Below, piece by piece: positions 1 through 12,134 of a DNA stretch of 64,000 bases (positions are counted from its first letter, which is position 1; each line of letters starts with the position of its first letter). Under the pieces are notes generated by a model that ran no database searches, was not told the origin of the DNA, and worked only from the letters and a program-made list of their open reading frames with translations. This stretch comes from Nageia nagi (Eukaryota > Pinophyta). The stretch spans positions 127,100,001-127,164,000 of the forward strand of contig JBITNC010000001.1 of the NCBI GenBank assembly GCA_050084985.1. Reading direction: 5' to 3'. A program made the translations under genes and the position numbers.

Positions 1-1975
1 CAAAAAAGAGGAGAGTTTAGACTCTTGCTCAAAAATAAAAACTTCAAAGAAAGAAGGAAAATCATTAAAAAGACCCTACACTATATAGCCTAGATTATAG
101 AGAATTACACCTCCACCTCCCAAAATCACAAAAGAAACTTCATGGGTTGTGGAAAAGAAGCAAAAATCTTTGATATAGAGGAATTGAAAGAGCCTCAAAA
201 TATAGACACTAGTGCTCAAGAAGAGATTCCAAAAAAATAAGAAGTCTTGGAAAACAAAGAAGTCCCAGAAAAGGAACACATGCAAATTCAACAAAGTAGA
301 GGAAATGTACTTAGAGAGAGTGGATCTATAGCAGTTGTGCTCGAAGGTGAACCGGGTGATGATGGTGATGATGATGATGAATCCAAAAGGAAAAGAGACT
401 CAGACCCAATGGATAAAGCTGATGATGAAGATAAGGTCATGGATGAAGCAAAAAAATAAATACAAATTCAAGATGCTACACCTCCAAAATAATTAGAACC
501 CATTCAATAAGTCATAGCGACCACTTTCAGTGTAAATAATCCTCCTCATTCTTTAATTCCTACAACCTCCTAAGAGGATATTAAATCAATTTTTTTTACA
601 CAAATTGTAGAGCCCATTGATTGGGCAACTTTTATCCATAAACCTCCTATGATTCTTGAGCAACAGTTGAGAATTTTGAGTAAAGTAATAGAAATTAGAG
701 ATGCTAAGATAGCACAAATATTTTTCAAATAAGGATAACTAGATACTAGTCCCATGGTTATAATTGATGTGAATATGTAGAGTGCTCTACCAATTGATCA
801 ATCCAGGTTCCTTGTGAATACTTCAATGGTGATCAATAAAAGTATTTAAGAAATGGAGACTAATATAGATGAATAAAAAAATTGATCAATATAAGAAAGA
901 CTTCTCATTTAAAGTGAAAATAGTGGTTGGGTTGTAGAACAAAAATAAAGACCTACTTACAAAGCTTGATAAGCAAAAGTCAGAATTTGAAAAGAGCTTG
1001 ACATAAATAAAGGTTGAGTTAGATACTATAAATAAAACCATACAAGATCTTAAAGCTCATGCTGCAATTATAGATGGCCAAAAGGTCAAGCAAGTTGAGG
1101 TTGATTTACAAACTATCATAGTAGCTAAAAAAGTATTATCTGATGATAATTCAAAATTATTGCTACTGATAAAAGGCTTCCAAAAATCCTTGGTGGAACA
1201 AGTCAGAGATAAGATAGTGACCTTATCACTTTACATTTGTTAAAATAAAAGACACTACAAGCCATCAAATAGTTCAATATGTAGACCACTCTCAACTAGT
1301 TGGCTCTAGATATACTGAGATCACTTATTGAGAAAATGTAGAGTTGGTTGAGAGTCTTGAGTAAGAAAGATATAGCAACCATTACTTCTAGGTAAAGATA
1401 ATCATATTTGACAAGGATCTAGGATATAGGTGAACTCTAAGATTTGGTGTTCAACATGGACATTGGTAAACACTAGCTCATAATAGAGCTAGGATTTATT
1501 AACAAATTCTTTAATTCTTTGATTGAAATGAAAGCTCCCAAATTATAGGAAGAGTAGAATGTACAGGGTAATGCTACTAATTAGGTAGCCAATACCATTC
1601 AATTCCTTGAGTATTCTTTTTCTATGAAGCAAATCTTAGATTTACAACAAATAAATGACCTTACTCAAGAATAATCATAAGGTTCTTGCACACTAGGAGG
1701 CTAGAAAATGTTATGATGGGTTTCATAGCAGATACTATAAAGATTCAAGCATCCCTATTTTGTTACAAGTTGACTATCAAGACCTTAAATATTTTACTAA
1801 GAAGATGCACCCCTTTCTCCCAATACAGCTAATTCCACCACTTGATACCCTTATCAAATTTGCATCTAAATAGGCTACTAGAAGCAGTAAGTAGCGAGTC
1901 CTATTCTCTAGCAGGTGGAGACCCTAAGAGCCATTAGAAGATTGTATTCTTTTAGAATTGCACTCTAATTTGGGG
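1..1975 (+). pseudogene. Decayed reading frame with acidic and coiled-coil-like segments (retroelement-like)
   Basis: The + strand reads as protein-like sequence broken by many stops. The longest clean stretch (247-459, 70 residues) is very acidic in its second half, with a run of D residues followed by an SKRKR basic patch. At about 950-1240 another stretch is rich in K, E, L, I and Q in heptad-like spacing (residues such as TKLDKQKSEFEK), which suggests a coiled coil. Most stops are TAG or TAA where CAG or CAA would fit, as expected of an old methylated copy. I do not recognise the family. Composition and the adjoining R1 repeat suggest a gag-like or accessory frame of a plant LTR element. 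The left edge is cut by the window. Confidence 0.35.
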
Positions 1976-3755
1976 TAACACACTATCATTCTTTTATTAT
2001 TTCATTCTTTTGAAAAAATTCTTTCTAATCCAACTCTCTTCCTTTTAAAATTAAATTTGATTCTTCTATTAACCCTAAGTTTGAAGAATTCTAGGTGTTT
2101 TCAAGATCTGGCTATTGTATGTATGGGTCCTTTTATTTTATATTTTGCCTTGTAAATTTTTATTAAAAGTTGATTGAGTGTTGTAATGTCCCAGAGATTA
2201 ACCTTAAATTGTATTAATAGTCAAATGGGGTGAGCACTGTATCTATATAAGAATTATGTATGGGAAGAGAAAAGTCTAAGGAAATGTCCAAGAGTTGTTG
2301 TAAATACAATGTTTGAGAGTTGTTATAAATATAGTGTCTAGGAGTTTCAAGAGTTTATGTAAATATAACTCCAAGTTATGTCTAAGTAATCAATAGGAGG
2401 TGCCCAAAAGTAAATAAACCCCATTAATTTTCAACAGATGACATCAGAACTTTTAGCTAAAATCAGTGGATCCTAAAATAAGTAATGGCAAGTGATGATT
2501 CATGAAGATCACAAATAGATCCCATCAATTTTGAGCAATGACATCAAAACTTTTGGCTAAAATTAGCAGGTCCTAGAACAAATAATGGCATGTGATGATT
2601 CATGAAGATCCCAAATAGAGCCTGTTAATTATGAGCGATGATGTTAGAACTTTTAGCTAAAATGAGCAGGTACTAAGAAAATCTAGATCATCAATAGAAC
2701 CCATATATAAGAAATAAGACCCACCAGACTAAGGTAAGAGTAATGGAAAAGAAGTAACACTAGAGTCCACTTGATCTTAAGTGTTTGACCCCCAAGGCCC
2801 TATTAATGTGTTGAATTCAACTTAATTCCACATAATAATGGTAGTTTCGTTTCAAACCAAGTTGATATACTCTTCATAACCCTCCATTACTCTATTCATT
2901 TAGAACTATAGTATGGATCATCAATGGTTGTAGAGAAGTAGATAGCTACTAACAGAACATAGTGCTAGATTGCACCTATCAGACTGCAAATAAGTACTTA
3001 TTCAATCAGCTAGAATACCATATTCAATCAACTATGGGGCCAAAGAAGGAGCAGTTAATGACATGTCAAGAAGATTATGGCTCAATGAATATGACTATTC
3101 AAAAATTTCAAATTCCTAGATAGTCATGCTATTGGTACTTATTCACTATGTAATCTAACATAGTTGTAATATTTATTATAAATAGTTTTCTTTGATTACT
3201 TCAATCAAAATGAGTAATTATGTATTTTAATGATAGACAACAACCTAGTAGAGTATTTAAATGCATAAATGGTGAACTGTTAGAAATAAAAAAGGTCAGA
3301 CATTCAAACAAATTTTCCTAGGTCTATAAGATACTTTCATATATGATAATGCAAATAGATAATGCTTTGCCCTTTTCCAACGAGTGGTTGTTTATTTGTT
3401 TTGTAAATATTATGTATGAGATGATATCTTAAGTTCTGGTTATGTATTGTGATTGCAATACCCCAAGGGTAAGATAGCTTGCTATTATTAATCTTGGTTA
3501 TGGATTATTTCCTATGCTGCAATGCTCAAGCTGTGAAGTTCTTATTTTAGTTTTAGTTCAAATTGTTAATCTCTTTCCTTTAACTTTATACCTTTTATTT
3601 CTTTCTTGTTACTTTTAACCTTTATAATAGATAGAAATTGACCTATAACCCAAAGATTGAGCAAAAAATCAACACTAGCACATTCCTACCACCTTCTACC
3701 CTCTCAGGGAACCTACCATTATGAAAAATGAAGAACTCAACACTTTTCAATTTGC
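1945..3755 (+). repeat. Dispersed repeat R1, copy 1
   Basis: This 1.8 kb stretch matches 30970-32875 in the same orientation along nearly its whole length, for example the shared block around GAATTCTAGGTGTT and the shared end CCAACC/GAACTC. It contains about 2.5 units of a 25-28-bp repeat built on GAGTTGTTGTAAATA (2288-2380). It also contains three units of about 113 bp (2400-2690) built on TGATGATTCATGAAGAT. A TGTTGTAATGTCCC motif at 2182 looks like a plant LTR start, so R1 may be an LTR plus adjoining internal sequence. No target duplication was identified. Coding capacity was not seen. Confidence 0.75.
2288..2690 (+). repeat. Tandem arrays inside R1 copy 1
   Basis: Two arrays follow each other. 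The first has short units on GTTGTTGTAAATACAATGT at 2288-2380. The second has three units of about 113 bp at 2400-2690, each holding a GACATCA motif and CAAGTGATGATTCATGAAG. Copy 2 of R1 has more units of both (six short, four long), so the unit number has changed since the copies diverged. Confidence 0.7.
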
Positions 3756-5243
3756 ATAAATTTTCAATGTAGATCCATGTTGCTAGCACCGTGGTATGCC
3801 TAAAATTTTATGATCATCTTTTCAACCATTTTGACCATTATCTATAAAATAACTCATGTATGAATAAATCATATAAATGGGCAAATATTCAACAAAATTA
3901 CAACATGCCCCAATTGAAAAGGATTTATAGCAACTGCATGCCACTAATGAAGTGGGATTTTCCATTTCAAGTATAGCAATTTGAAAGATATTCAATTAAA
4001 AATCATTTATACCATATTGCTTCAATTTATAAAGAAAGCAACAATCTACTTTATCATAAGATTTTTAAAGAAATTATGAAATAGCAATATTTATCAACAT
4101 TTGCAATTTATTTTTGCAATCTATATAATATTCCAATAATCATTTATATGAATCATAAACAATATGTAAGCCTTGTAATTGTTTTAAATAATATGCAATT
4201 TTGCAATCTTCATGTTGTTGGAAACGTAGAAAAGGATACAACATTTGTTAAAATGAAAGGTGCATTCAATTGATAGTAAAATATGCATTTTCAATCGATA
4301 ATGAAACATAAATAATAAGTAAATTTGAAGATGAAAAATTGAAGTACAATTTAAATATAATGAAACTTTATTAATAAAAATTAATCATATATAGAAACTA
4401 TATGAGGGAAATAAGCATTTAACAAAATCTATTATGACAATAATTGAAATAACATATTTAGAATTTTTGCTAGTTTGGTCTATGTCATGCTGTTGGTGGC
4501 ATACATTTAATATGAATAATTTTAAATAATACAAATATCAAAATGTCAATGATAGATGAGTGGTAGGCAATGAAAAGGCATGTATGCACTATTTTAAACT
4601 ATTTGCTCCTGAAATGCACATTTAATACAAAGAAACAAATGCTACTAACAGCATAAAATAAGCATCAATATTTTTTGAAAAAAAAATAGAAAACATTTAA
4701 AATAATTTACTACATATGAATATACAAAATAATGATTTGAGGCACCTACAAGAGTAAAGAGCGATGCCATAGGGTTTTGTTTGCAATTTAGAAATTATAT
4801 AAGGAAATTTTATATATAAAAAGTAATTTTGACTTTTACCTTCTCTTGTATGAGTGCTCTAACTTCCTGGTGATTTGGCACTTTCCTACTGACAAGTTGA
4901 CTTATTTTCCCTTTCATTCAGCTCCCTATGATCAGTTCTAGGTTTGTTGACTTCATTGAAAGCATTTGGATGTTGTTTATACCTTCTTACCTATCATTTT
5001 CATTGCTGCTTTCTTCCTTGATGGCAAAAAAGGTATGGAGGGAATTTGGTCATCCCATTACTGGTTGAAGGGGCCACATAGTGGAGTACCTTCACTCCCT
5101 CCCATATGATAATGCAATAAGTGATTTTTATTTATATTCTTTTGATAAATTCACTTTTTTTAGTCTTTTTTAATGTCATTAATTCAATTTTTTCAATATA
5201 ACAAAGCATGCTATTGATTAATTTATTTTTTATTCCCTTGCAG
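3756..5243. other. No gene seen; AT-rich spacer, possible first exon of the PMD pseudogene near its end
   Basis: Very AT-rich, with no usable open frame and no terminal repeats that I could pair. The last part (about 4840-5100) is less AT-rich and lies just upstream of an intron-like acceptor (polypyrimidine run, then TTGCAG at 5238-5243). It could hold an upstream exon of the pseudogene that follows, but I could not read a convincing protein there. Confidence 0.4.
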
Positions 5244-7041
5244 GAATGCAAGGTTCTTATCCAGGGAGGACCGATGACTACAATCACATTAGAGAAGGCT
5301 AAGGGTTGGCCCAAGACCAACTACATGAACAACATTCTCAACAAATGTAGGCTAGCACATCTAGCCATTGTAGGGCCTATTCAATAGGACTTGCCCCTAT
5401 TGATAGCATTATCAGAGAGGTGGGATTCAGATTGTTGATCATTTCACTTGCTCTCAAGTGAAATGATCATCACCCTCCTTGATGTATACTAGATTTGGAG
5501 GATTCCCATTAGGGAAGCTTCTTGAATTAGAGGAAGCTTATGGATAACAATGTCTAATACCAAGAGGCTCATTGGATTACAAGGGAGGAAAACCATGATT
5601 AGGAGCATCGAGCTTCCAAATTAGTAGAGGTTTGTTGATGTTCCCTAGTGGTATGACACTTATGGTTATATGTGTCCGTAATTATAGCTACATACTTTTA
5701 TCTAGATAAGAGTAGCTCAACCTTCCCACTTGTACTAGTGTGGGTGGTATGCTGGATATGTGAGAGCAAAGTGCAATTTGCTTGGGGTCCATTAGTTCTA
5801 TCCTCATTGTATAGGGATTTGTACAACTTTTTTAGTGTTGATAAGTTCAACATGATGATTTCTTACATTGATCTTCTTCAAATATGGGCATATGAGCACA
5901 TTACTGTCATAAGGACTATTGGATTACAACAAGTGAGGGAGGATCCAAGGGATATTACCCTAATGTGCTAGACTTCGAGAGGTGGAGGGTATAGATACCC
6001 TCATTCTTTAGAGGTGAGGAGATGGCATTTTGATGGTTTACAGGCCAAGGACCTAATTTGGGTGTGTTACCAAGATTTTGTATGGGATGTAGATGCACAC
6101 TAGTTGGCATGGATTCACCAAGATTACTTCCTCCAAACTAGAAGGAAGGTGGTGGAGCCTTACCATCCATAGTGTGTATTATGGTAGTTCAGGATCCAGA
6201 AGGGGATCCCACTAGTTTCATTATGCTATCGATGCTACATGGTCAAGAGATATGCCTACAAGAATGTAGATAATACCAACATGGAGGCTTTCATGGGAGG
6301 ATCCTAGGACATTTGATGATGCTACCAATGTCTCCATGGTTCTTGGGGTTGCCCCCAATTATGTGGCATGGTGGGTCGGAGTCTATCCTAGTGACCTCAA
6401 GATAGATGAGGCATCCAATGAAGGATTATCAGAGGATGATCCCTACTAGGTGAACAATCCCATCCATGACATACCAATGTAGCAAGGAGAGGCACTAAGA
6501 GCATAGGGATTGGCTATGCTAACTATAGTCATGCCCCTAGCAGCACTAGGTAAGATACTATGTTATTTTGTAATTTTATAATTTTCAATTTTTATCTATG
6601 CAAAGAATATGTGACCAATTATGAATTTTGGTTTATTACAGAATATGTAGATATACACATTACCTCCTTAGAAGTGAAGGTTACCATAATTTGGTGGAGG
6701 CTCAGATTACTACACTGAAGGCTACATTAGCTGAGAGGGATGCACAGATTGCCACTTTAGAGAAATCCATGAAGAGATTGTAGGAGAGGCTCACTATGCC
6801 TCCTCTATATCAGCAATGGTCCTTCATTCAAAGCCAAATGGATGGGATTAAGGCCAAATATAAGGAGATAACTTCCTTGAAGGTAAAATATGCAAGGGTA
6901 AAATCACTTTTAGAGAGCCATGGAGTGATCGCGAGTGGGATCTCTAGAGATACCTCAAGAACGACAGCTAGTGGGAGTAGCCAAAGAGTTAGGGCTAGGA
7001 CATGAGACACTGCTAGTAGTGGTGGTAGTGCTCCTCCTTAG
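5244..7041 (+). pseudogene. Plant mobile domain (PMD/MAIN-like) pseudogene with introns
   Basis: The translated + strand shows the hallmarks of the plant mobile domain in order. First comes a region with LIALSERWDSD followed by SEMIITLLDVY and IPIREA (5390-5520), matching the family pattern of a W-containing helix then GEMTITLxDVxxLxGLPI. Next is FAWGPLVLSSLYRDLYN (5780-5830), then LLQIWAYEHI (5873-5902), the family's LLQ(I/L)WAWERF motif. A coiled-coil tail follows at 6690-6900 and a S/T/R-rich end stops at 7041. An intron is likely at 6550-6641 (GTAAGA to TTACAG), and an acceptor ends at 5243. Internal TAG stops and frame changes (near 5386, 5446, 5508 and 6160-6480) make it a pseudogene. 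PMD proteins occur both as host genes acting in silencing and development and as passengers of mobile elements. No terminal inverted repeats were found, so which this was is open. Confidence 0.7.
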
Positions 7042-7678
7042 TGAAGGATATGGACATGGGACCTCCCCATTTTATACTTACATATATATATGATCTATTT
7101 TTTGATTCAATTCATGTGTTTGATATCTCTTTATTTATGTAAATGTGAATGTATTTTAAATTTGCAAGTTTTAAGTTTGTGTTACAAGTTAACAACAAAA
7201 TTTGCTAAAAGAAAACCATGCACTTGATAAACAAAATCATGAAGACCATTGTAACAAATCACAAATTACTAAATTCAATTATGTCACAAGTCAAAACACT
7301 AATCTCTTTTTAAGAAAGACCAATCATTCTAGAATTTAGGTACCAAAGGTGAAATAAGGACCCAATCAAACTTTTAATCATTTTTCTTGTTATATGCAAT
7401 TATGAAAAGCAACAAATAACTAGCCCAATAGAATCCAAACATAATAACCATGAACAAAATACCATCCTTTTACATTCTATCTTAGGAAAAACACATCGCT
7501 AATGGCATGAAATAGACCCAATATGTCGCTAATAACATGATCAATCATGAGAGAGATAATGAAATAAAGAAACAGTGCAAGTATAAGTTTTAATGAGTCA
7601 AAAAAAGCAATCAATTCATGTAATGAAGAAGCAATAATTCACAATGGTCAAATAAATGCACAACCTAGCTAATATACA
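7042..7678. other. No gene seen between the PMD pseudogene and gypsy gag
   Basis: AT-rich sequence without an open frame or recognisable repeat. It should contain the junction between the PMD-bearing DNA and the truncated gypsy element A, whose pol and 3' LTR are absent. I could not place that breakpoint. Confidence 0.4.
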
Positions 7679-10120
7679 CTAAAAGTACCAACATGATATT
7701 TTAACTAATAACTTTGCATACCTAGGGGGTTTTTCAACCCAAATATATTTTGTAAATGTAGGAACAAAAAGAGGTACTTTTGATTTCATATTTTTCACAT
7801 CGTTGGAGCCATAGGAATAGTTATGTACGCTACTAGCGTTATTGATTTTTACTCTATTTTCAATTTTATTTGGGCTATCATGCCTGCATCTATGTTTGTG
7901 AGTAAAATAATAGTGTAAATATTTGAAATCACTTATTATTCCAATGCAACCTCCTAGTTGTGAAGGAGGTAGGGGATTGGTGAACATCCCTAGCTGTCCA
8001 TTATCAAGATGTACAAGTCCAAGTTCTTTAGTAGTCTTATCATCCATGTTAATAGCCTTTTTGTAAATGAAATCCTGTATGATATGCCTTAAGGTCCTGC
8101 AATTGCATGTTAGATGTCCAAGAACCCTATGATAATTGTAAAATCCCTCATATCTAAAATTTTTAGGTACACCATTTAGAAACTTAGGCCTAATAATAGT
8201 AGGAAATTCAATAAGATCTCCTTTTAACAAAATATTAAGAATATTATCAACAATATCAGTCAAAGGTGTAAACTTTAACCTAGGCTTAGGATTAGTTTTC
8301 TATTTATGACTAACATTGTTTACTACAAGTTTTTTATTATTCTTAGGGATTTGAGTTGTCTTTTGATATGTAGAGGTATTATTATTATGCATAGCATAAA
8401 TTTTTTAATGCATGGCTTTTTTTTAAACACAACATCCATCATATCTCCTAATTTCATATCACAATTAGAGATTACCAACAAGTTATATACATGTAACAAA
8501 GCATTTGCAAATGTATCTTTCAGATCTTACTTAGGCATCACGATTTAGTAGCAATGCATGTCCATACTTTAACAAAATCATGAATAGATTGATTAGGCAA
8601 CTATTTAATTTTACACAAGTCCTTGAAATAGACTTTTTTAGCAATATTGTATTTGAAATTTTGGAAAAATCAATGAATTAAATCTTCATACCTATCAATG
8701 CTCTTTTTAGGAATCTAAAAATGCCATTTTAATTCTTTATCTTTCAGACTATGGGAGAACAATTTAGCAAGCATATCTTTATCATGCATATATTCCATAG
8801 CCTCTTCTTGAATTTTTCCAACATGCATCTTAAGATCTTGCAAACCATTAAACTTAAATAAATTTAATACTCTTTTTCTCAGTAATTAATTTAGCAAGAA
8901 TTCTATCTATTAATGGCCTCTTCAAGCAACATAAGAAATCATCATCAGTAGTAATATATAATTCTAATTTTTATTTGCATTCCTCAGTTGATACCTCTTT
9001 TGGGGGAGGTGGAGGGGTTTGAGGTGGATTTTGTGCCTTTCTAAGTTCATTTTCTTTGAGTATAGCAAATGGACCTATTCTATTTACTTTTTCATGTTCA
9101 AGTTCATCAAGCATTTGAACTAAGACTTCCATTTATTTTTGGCAAGATTCTAAATGCAAGATAGTAGCTTCTTGAAAATCATGAAGGATTTCAAGTTTTA
9201 TAATATGTTCTTCTAATATCCAATTAGGCTATCTTTGATAAGCATCCTTAATAAACTTGTCAAATTATGCTTACAACTCATCATCAGGATTATCATCTTG
9301 TACAATTTCTTACTCATAATAGATTTACCTCTTTTAAAGTGATCAGGTTTCAAGATGAGTTACTTATTATTGTCATCTACATCCTCCATACCGTTATCCT
9401 CAATGACTACATCACATGGGTGATGTGTATTTCATTTAGTATGCATTATTGTCTTAGCACCATCCACATCATCGATGACATGTTCGTAGGAAGGCACTCT
9501 ATTAGTAACATTTGTATTAATGATATGAGCCCTTTGATGCGTAGATCCTGCATTTTCATATGAAAATAAGCTATCCAACAATTTTGAGGCTATAGAGTTT
9601 TCCTCTAAGAGCTCATAATTTGTTAGAATATCAAAAATAGTTTTAGCATTATGAGAATGAAAATATTCTAACTTTTTTCTATCAAATAGCACTTCCTATA
9701 TAGATCTAACATGAATAGGAATTATATCTAACTCAAAAATTTGTCCATTACTTTCATCAGAATGACTATTCAATCTTACACTTTTAAATTCAGATTGATC
9801 AATATTAGTACCAAATGTATTAGGAGTTTCACCAATAATATCTATTTTCTTGCTAGAGCTTGTGGACTCAATATCACTAGAAATATTAGGATGAGGTTCT
9901 TATAGAGGTAGATTAGGATTGTGCCTAATACTTCTTTGGACATCATTGAAATGAATCCTCCCTTTAGAAACCTTAGGATTTTCTACATTTAGATCCATAT
10001 TTTCAATATAGGTAGAACAAAACCTAGTTTTATCATTTTCTCTAGCTATTATCCAGAGAACTTCAAGTAAAGAAATGAATAATAGTGCAAATGGATTCAT
10101 GATGTTTTAAAAGGAATACC
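7679..10120 (-). pseudogene. gag: Gypsy element A gag relic
   Basis: Read on the minus strand from the LTR at 10165 downward. An N-terminal frame lies at 9900-10100 and a second at 9432-9692. A retrotransposon gag core follows at about 8560-8800, with SLKDKELKWHF, then YEDLIHWFFQNFKYNIA and FKDLCKIK, matching the plant Ty3/gypsy gag pattern of a W-rich helix followed by FxxxYxxN. The 194-residue frame at 7679-8263 carries NYHRVLGHLTCNCRTLRHIIQ, a typical post-core gag segment with a zinc-binding-like H and C arrangement. Several stops and frameshifts separate these pieces. Protease, RT and integrase do not follow at lower coordinates, so the element is truncated or rearranged. Confidence 0.7.
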
Positions 10121-10164
10121 CTAGTTCAAGACCTAGGTGTGTAAGAATGTTGGGTTCACCAAAA

Positions 10165-10884
10165 TGTAGAACCAATAATGTGCAAATACACATATAACTA
10201 AATTATTCTATGAATATAATAAATAATAACTCTATACCATATTATAAGAAATATACATGAAACATATAAACCTGATACAAAGTTGGGCTTGTAGCCAATT
10301 TATGTACAATCCTCAAAGTAGAATAACAATAAATCTTCAAAATATTGTGATTAGACTTAAGATAGTCTCTCAACAAATGTTCACTATAATGGATGCAAGA
10401 ATCATTCCTTGAAATTTGAACCTCCTGATCATGAAGGCACACATCATTGGCTATGTGGAAGACGTACAATGCTAATGATGTAGGAGTGATAATTTCATGT
10501 TATGTACAAGAGAGAGATAATAGAGCTCAAAGAGTTAATAAGTTTTTAAATGTAGGTGGCATCAAGAGAATATTGGTATAATATTTGGGAAAACCACTTA
10601 TCAGAGATATCCGATAGGGATGTCAACCTTCACCTTCCGTATTTATAACCTACAAGGAAATAGAAAGGGGTGAAAGCTAGCACATAGTAATAATAATAAT
10701 CATTTCAATAGTGAAGATAAGTTTAAATATATAAACCATGGTATATGATCTTACATTGACCTTATCACATGGTATTGCAATATAATAGCATTTTATCTTA
10801 ATTTTTGTATTATTGCCTTTTAATCATTTAATGCACTAAATATGATTTATTAAATAAATAATAAATTATTTTTATGCATATACA
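10165..10884 (-). repeat. 5' LTR of gypsy element A
   Basis: On the minus strand it begins TGTATATGCATAAAAAT at 10884 and ends TTCTACA at 10165, the same termini as the LTRs at 18979-19590 and 33802-34556. A primer-site-like TTTTGGTGAACCC follows immediately (10152-10164, minus). The upstream edge cuts an RT frame (the FMDGF region) of element B, showing insertion of A into B in the same orientation. No partner 3' LTR was seen in the window. Confidence 0.7.
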
Positions 10885-12134
10885 GTTATATCTCAAAAAT
10901 CCATCCATAAAATACAAAGTATCATGACCAATAATACTATCCATAATCATCTCACTATTAGGCAATGAAAAATCATCTTTTGGACATCCATTACTGATAT
11001 CACAAAAATTAGTAGAAACTCTTATTTCTCTAGTAGGTTTTGTAACATGAAAAATATTACCCATCCATTTTGAATAATCAATTGGTTTAATGAATCCAAC
11101 ATTCAAATATTTTTCTATTTCTTTCTTAACTAACAATGCCTTGGAAGGATGCATCTTTCTTGGTTTTTGTTTAATTGACTTAGCTTCATCTTTAAGTGGT
11201 AAGTTATGTATAAAAAAAGAAGGATCTAAACCAAGCATATCAACATAAGACCAAGAAAAATTCTTTTGATTTTCAATAAACTTATTTTTGTACCTTTCTT
11301 GCTAAGGTGTTGGAAGTGCTTCTCTGACTTTGACCAACCTTTACTCATCACTTATTCCAATATTGACATCTACTAGTTCTTCATCTAAGAATGTTAATTC
11401 ATCTTTTTTTTGTAACAATGAAGGCAACTCTTCTAATCCCTTAATGTCACTTGTATCATCATCTCTTTGATGAACCTGAAATAGTTCATTGTAATTCACT
11501 TCTTGTCCAAAATATCCATACTCATTACGAATGTAACTTGGTTTCCATTTTTCATTTGATTTAAGTAATTCTAAATGTATCCCCAAGTATTATAAAATAT
11601 CATCATTAGTATTTGAAACAATCAAACTCAAGATGTATAGTATCATCAAACCATAAATCTTCATCAATATCATCAGAAAGTTCAATCAAATTGCATTCTT
11701 TTATAAACTTGATGGATCCCATTATTTTCTTTGTATTGTTATCACTACCTAATCCATTCTTATTTTTCTAAGCTCCCAAAGTAGTAGGAAAAGATGATAT
11801 TCCTTATTCTGATTTACCTAAACCCCCTCTTTTGTATTTGCAATTTTTTATCATGTACTTATGAACAAATGAGATGGAAAGGTTTTACCCATTACAGTTA
11901 TCACATGATCCTTCATTTACGTCTTTGGATTGGATGACAACATTGCTGCAGAGGAAGATTATCCCTCATCTTCACTATTTTTACATCATTGACAACCTTC
12001 AGGTAGCATAACACATCATTGATAGCCTTCAGGTAGCATAACACATCATTGACAACCTTCAATAGTGAGAACTTTTTTCATCCCAAATCTTTTATGGATG
12101 TGAACAAATCAAGATTTTTGATTATGTATGTTCC
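10885..12134 (-). pseudogene. pol: Gypsy element B: protease-RT linker and N-terminal reverse transcriptase
   Basis: The frame at 10885-11238 (minus) is the start of a Ty3/gypsy RT of plant type: HNLPLKDEAKSIKQKPRKMH, then KKEIEKYLNVGFIKPI, KPTREIRV, and CPKDDFSLPNSEMIMDSI before FMDGF. These are the family's usual fingers and palm segments. It breaks off before the catalytic YxDD because element A is inserted at 10884, and the rest of pol was not found. The frame at 11341-11586 and broken sequence up to 12134 form the linker between protease and RT. It contains a 30-bp tandem repeat at 11984-12060. Upstream (17.3-18.9 kb), across copia 3, lie the same element's protease and gag. Confidence 0.8.
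11984..12060 (-). repeat. 30-bp tandem repeat in element B linker
   Basis: CATCATTGACAACCTTC followed by AGGTAGCATAACA recurs with an exact 30-bp period 2.6 times (11984, 12014, 12044). The period is a multiple of three and would add ten residues per unit to the minus-strand linker protein. Confidence 0.85.

Noticed and set aside
2288-2690. CRISPR-like reading of the R1 repeats
   Set aside because: Units are directly adjacent and diverged, with no unique spacers and no cas genes, in a plant-type sequence.
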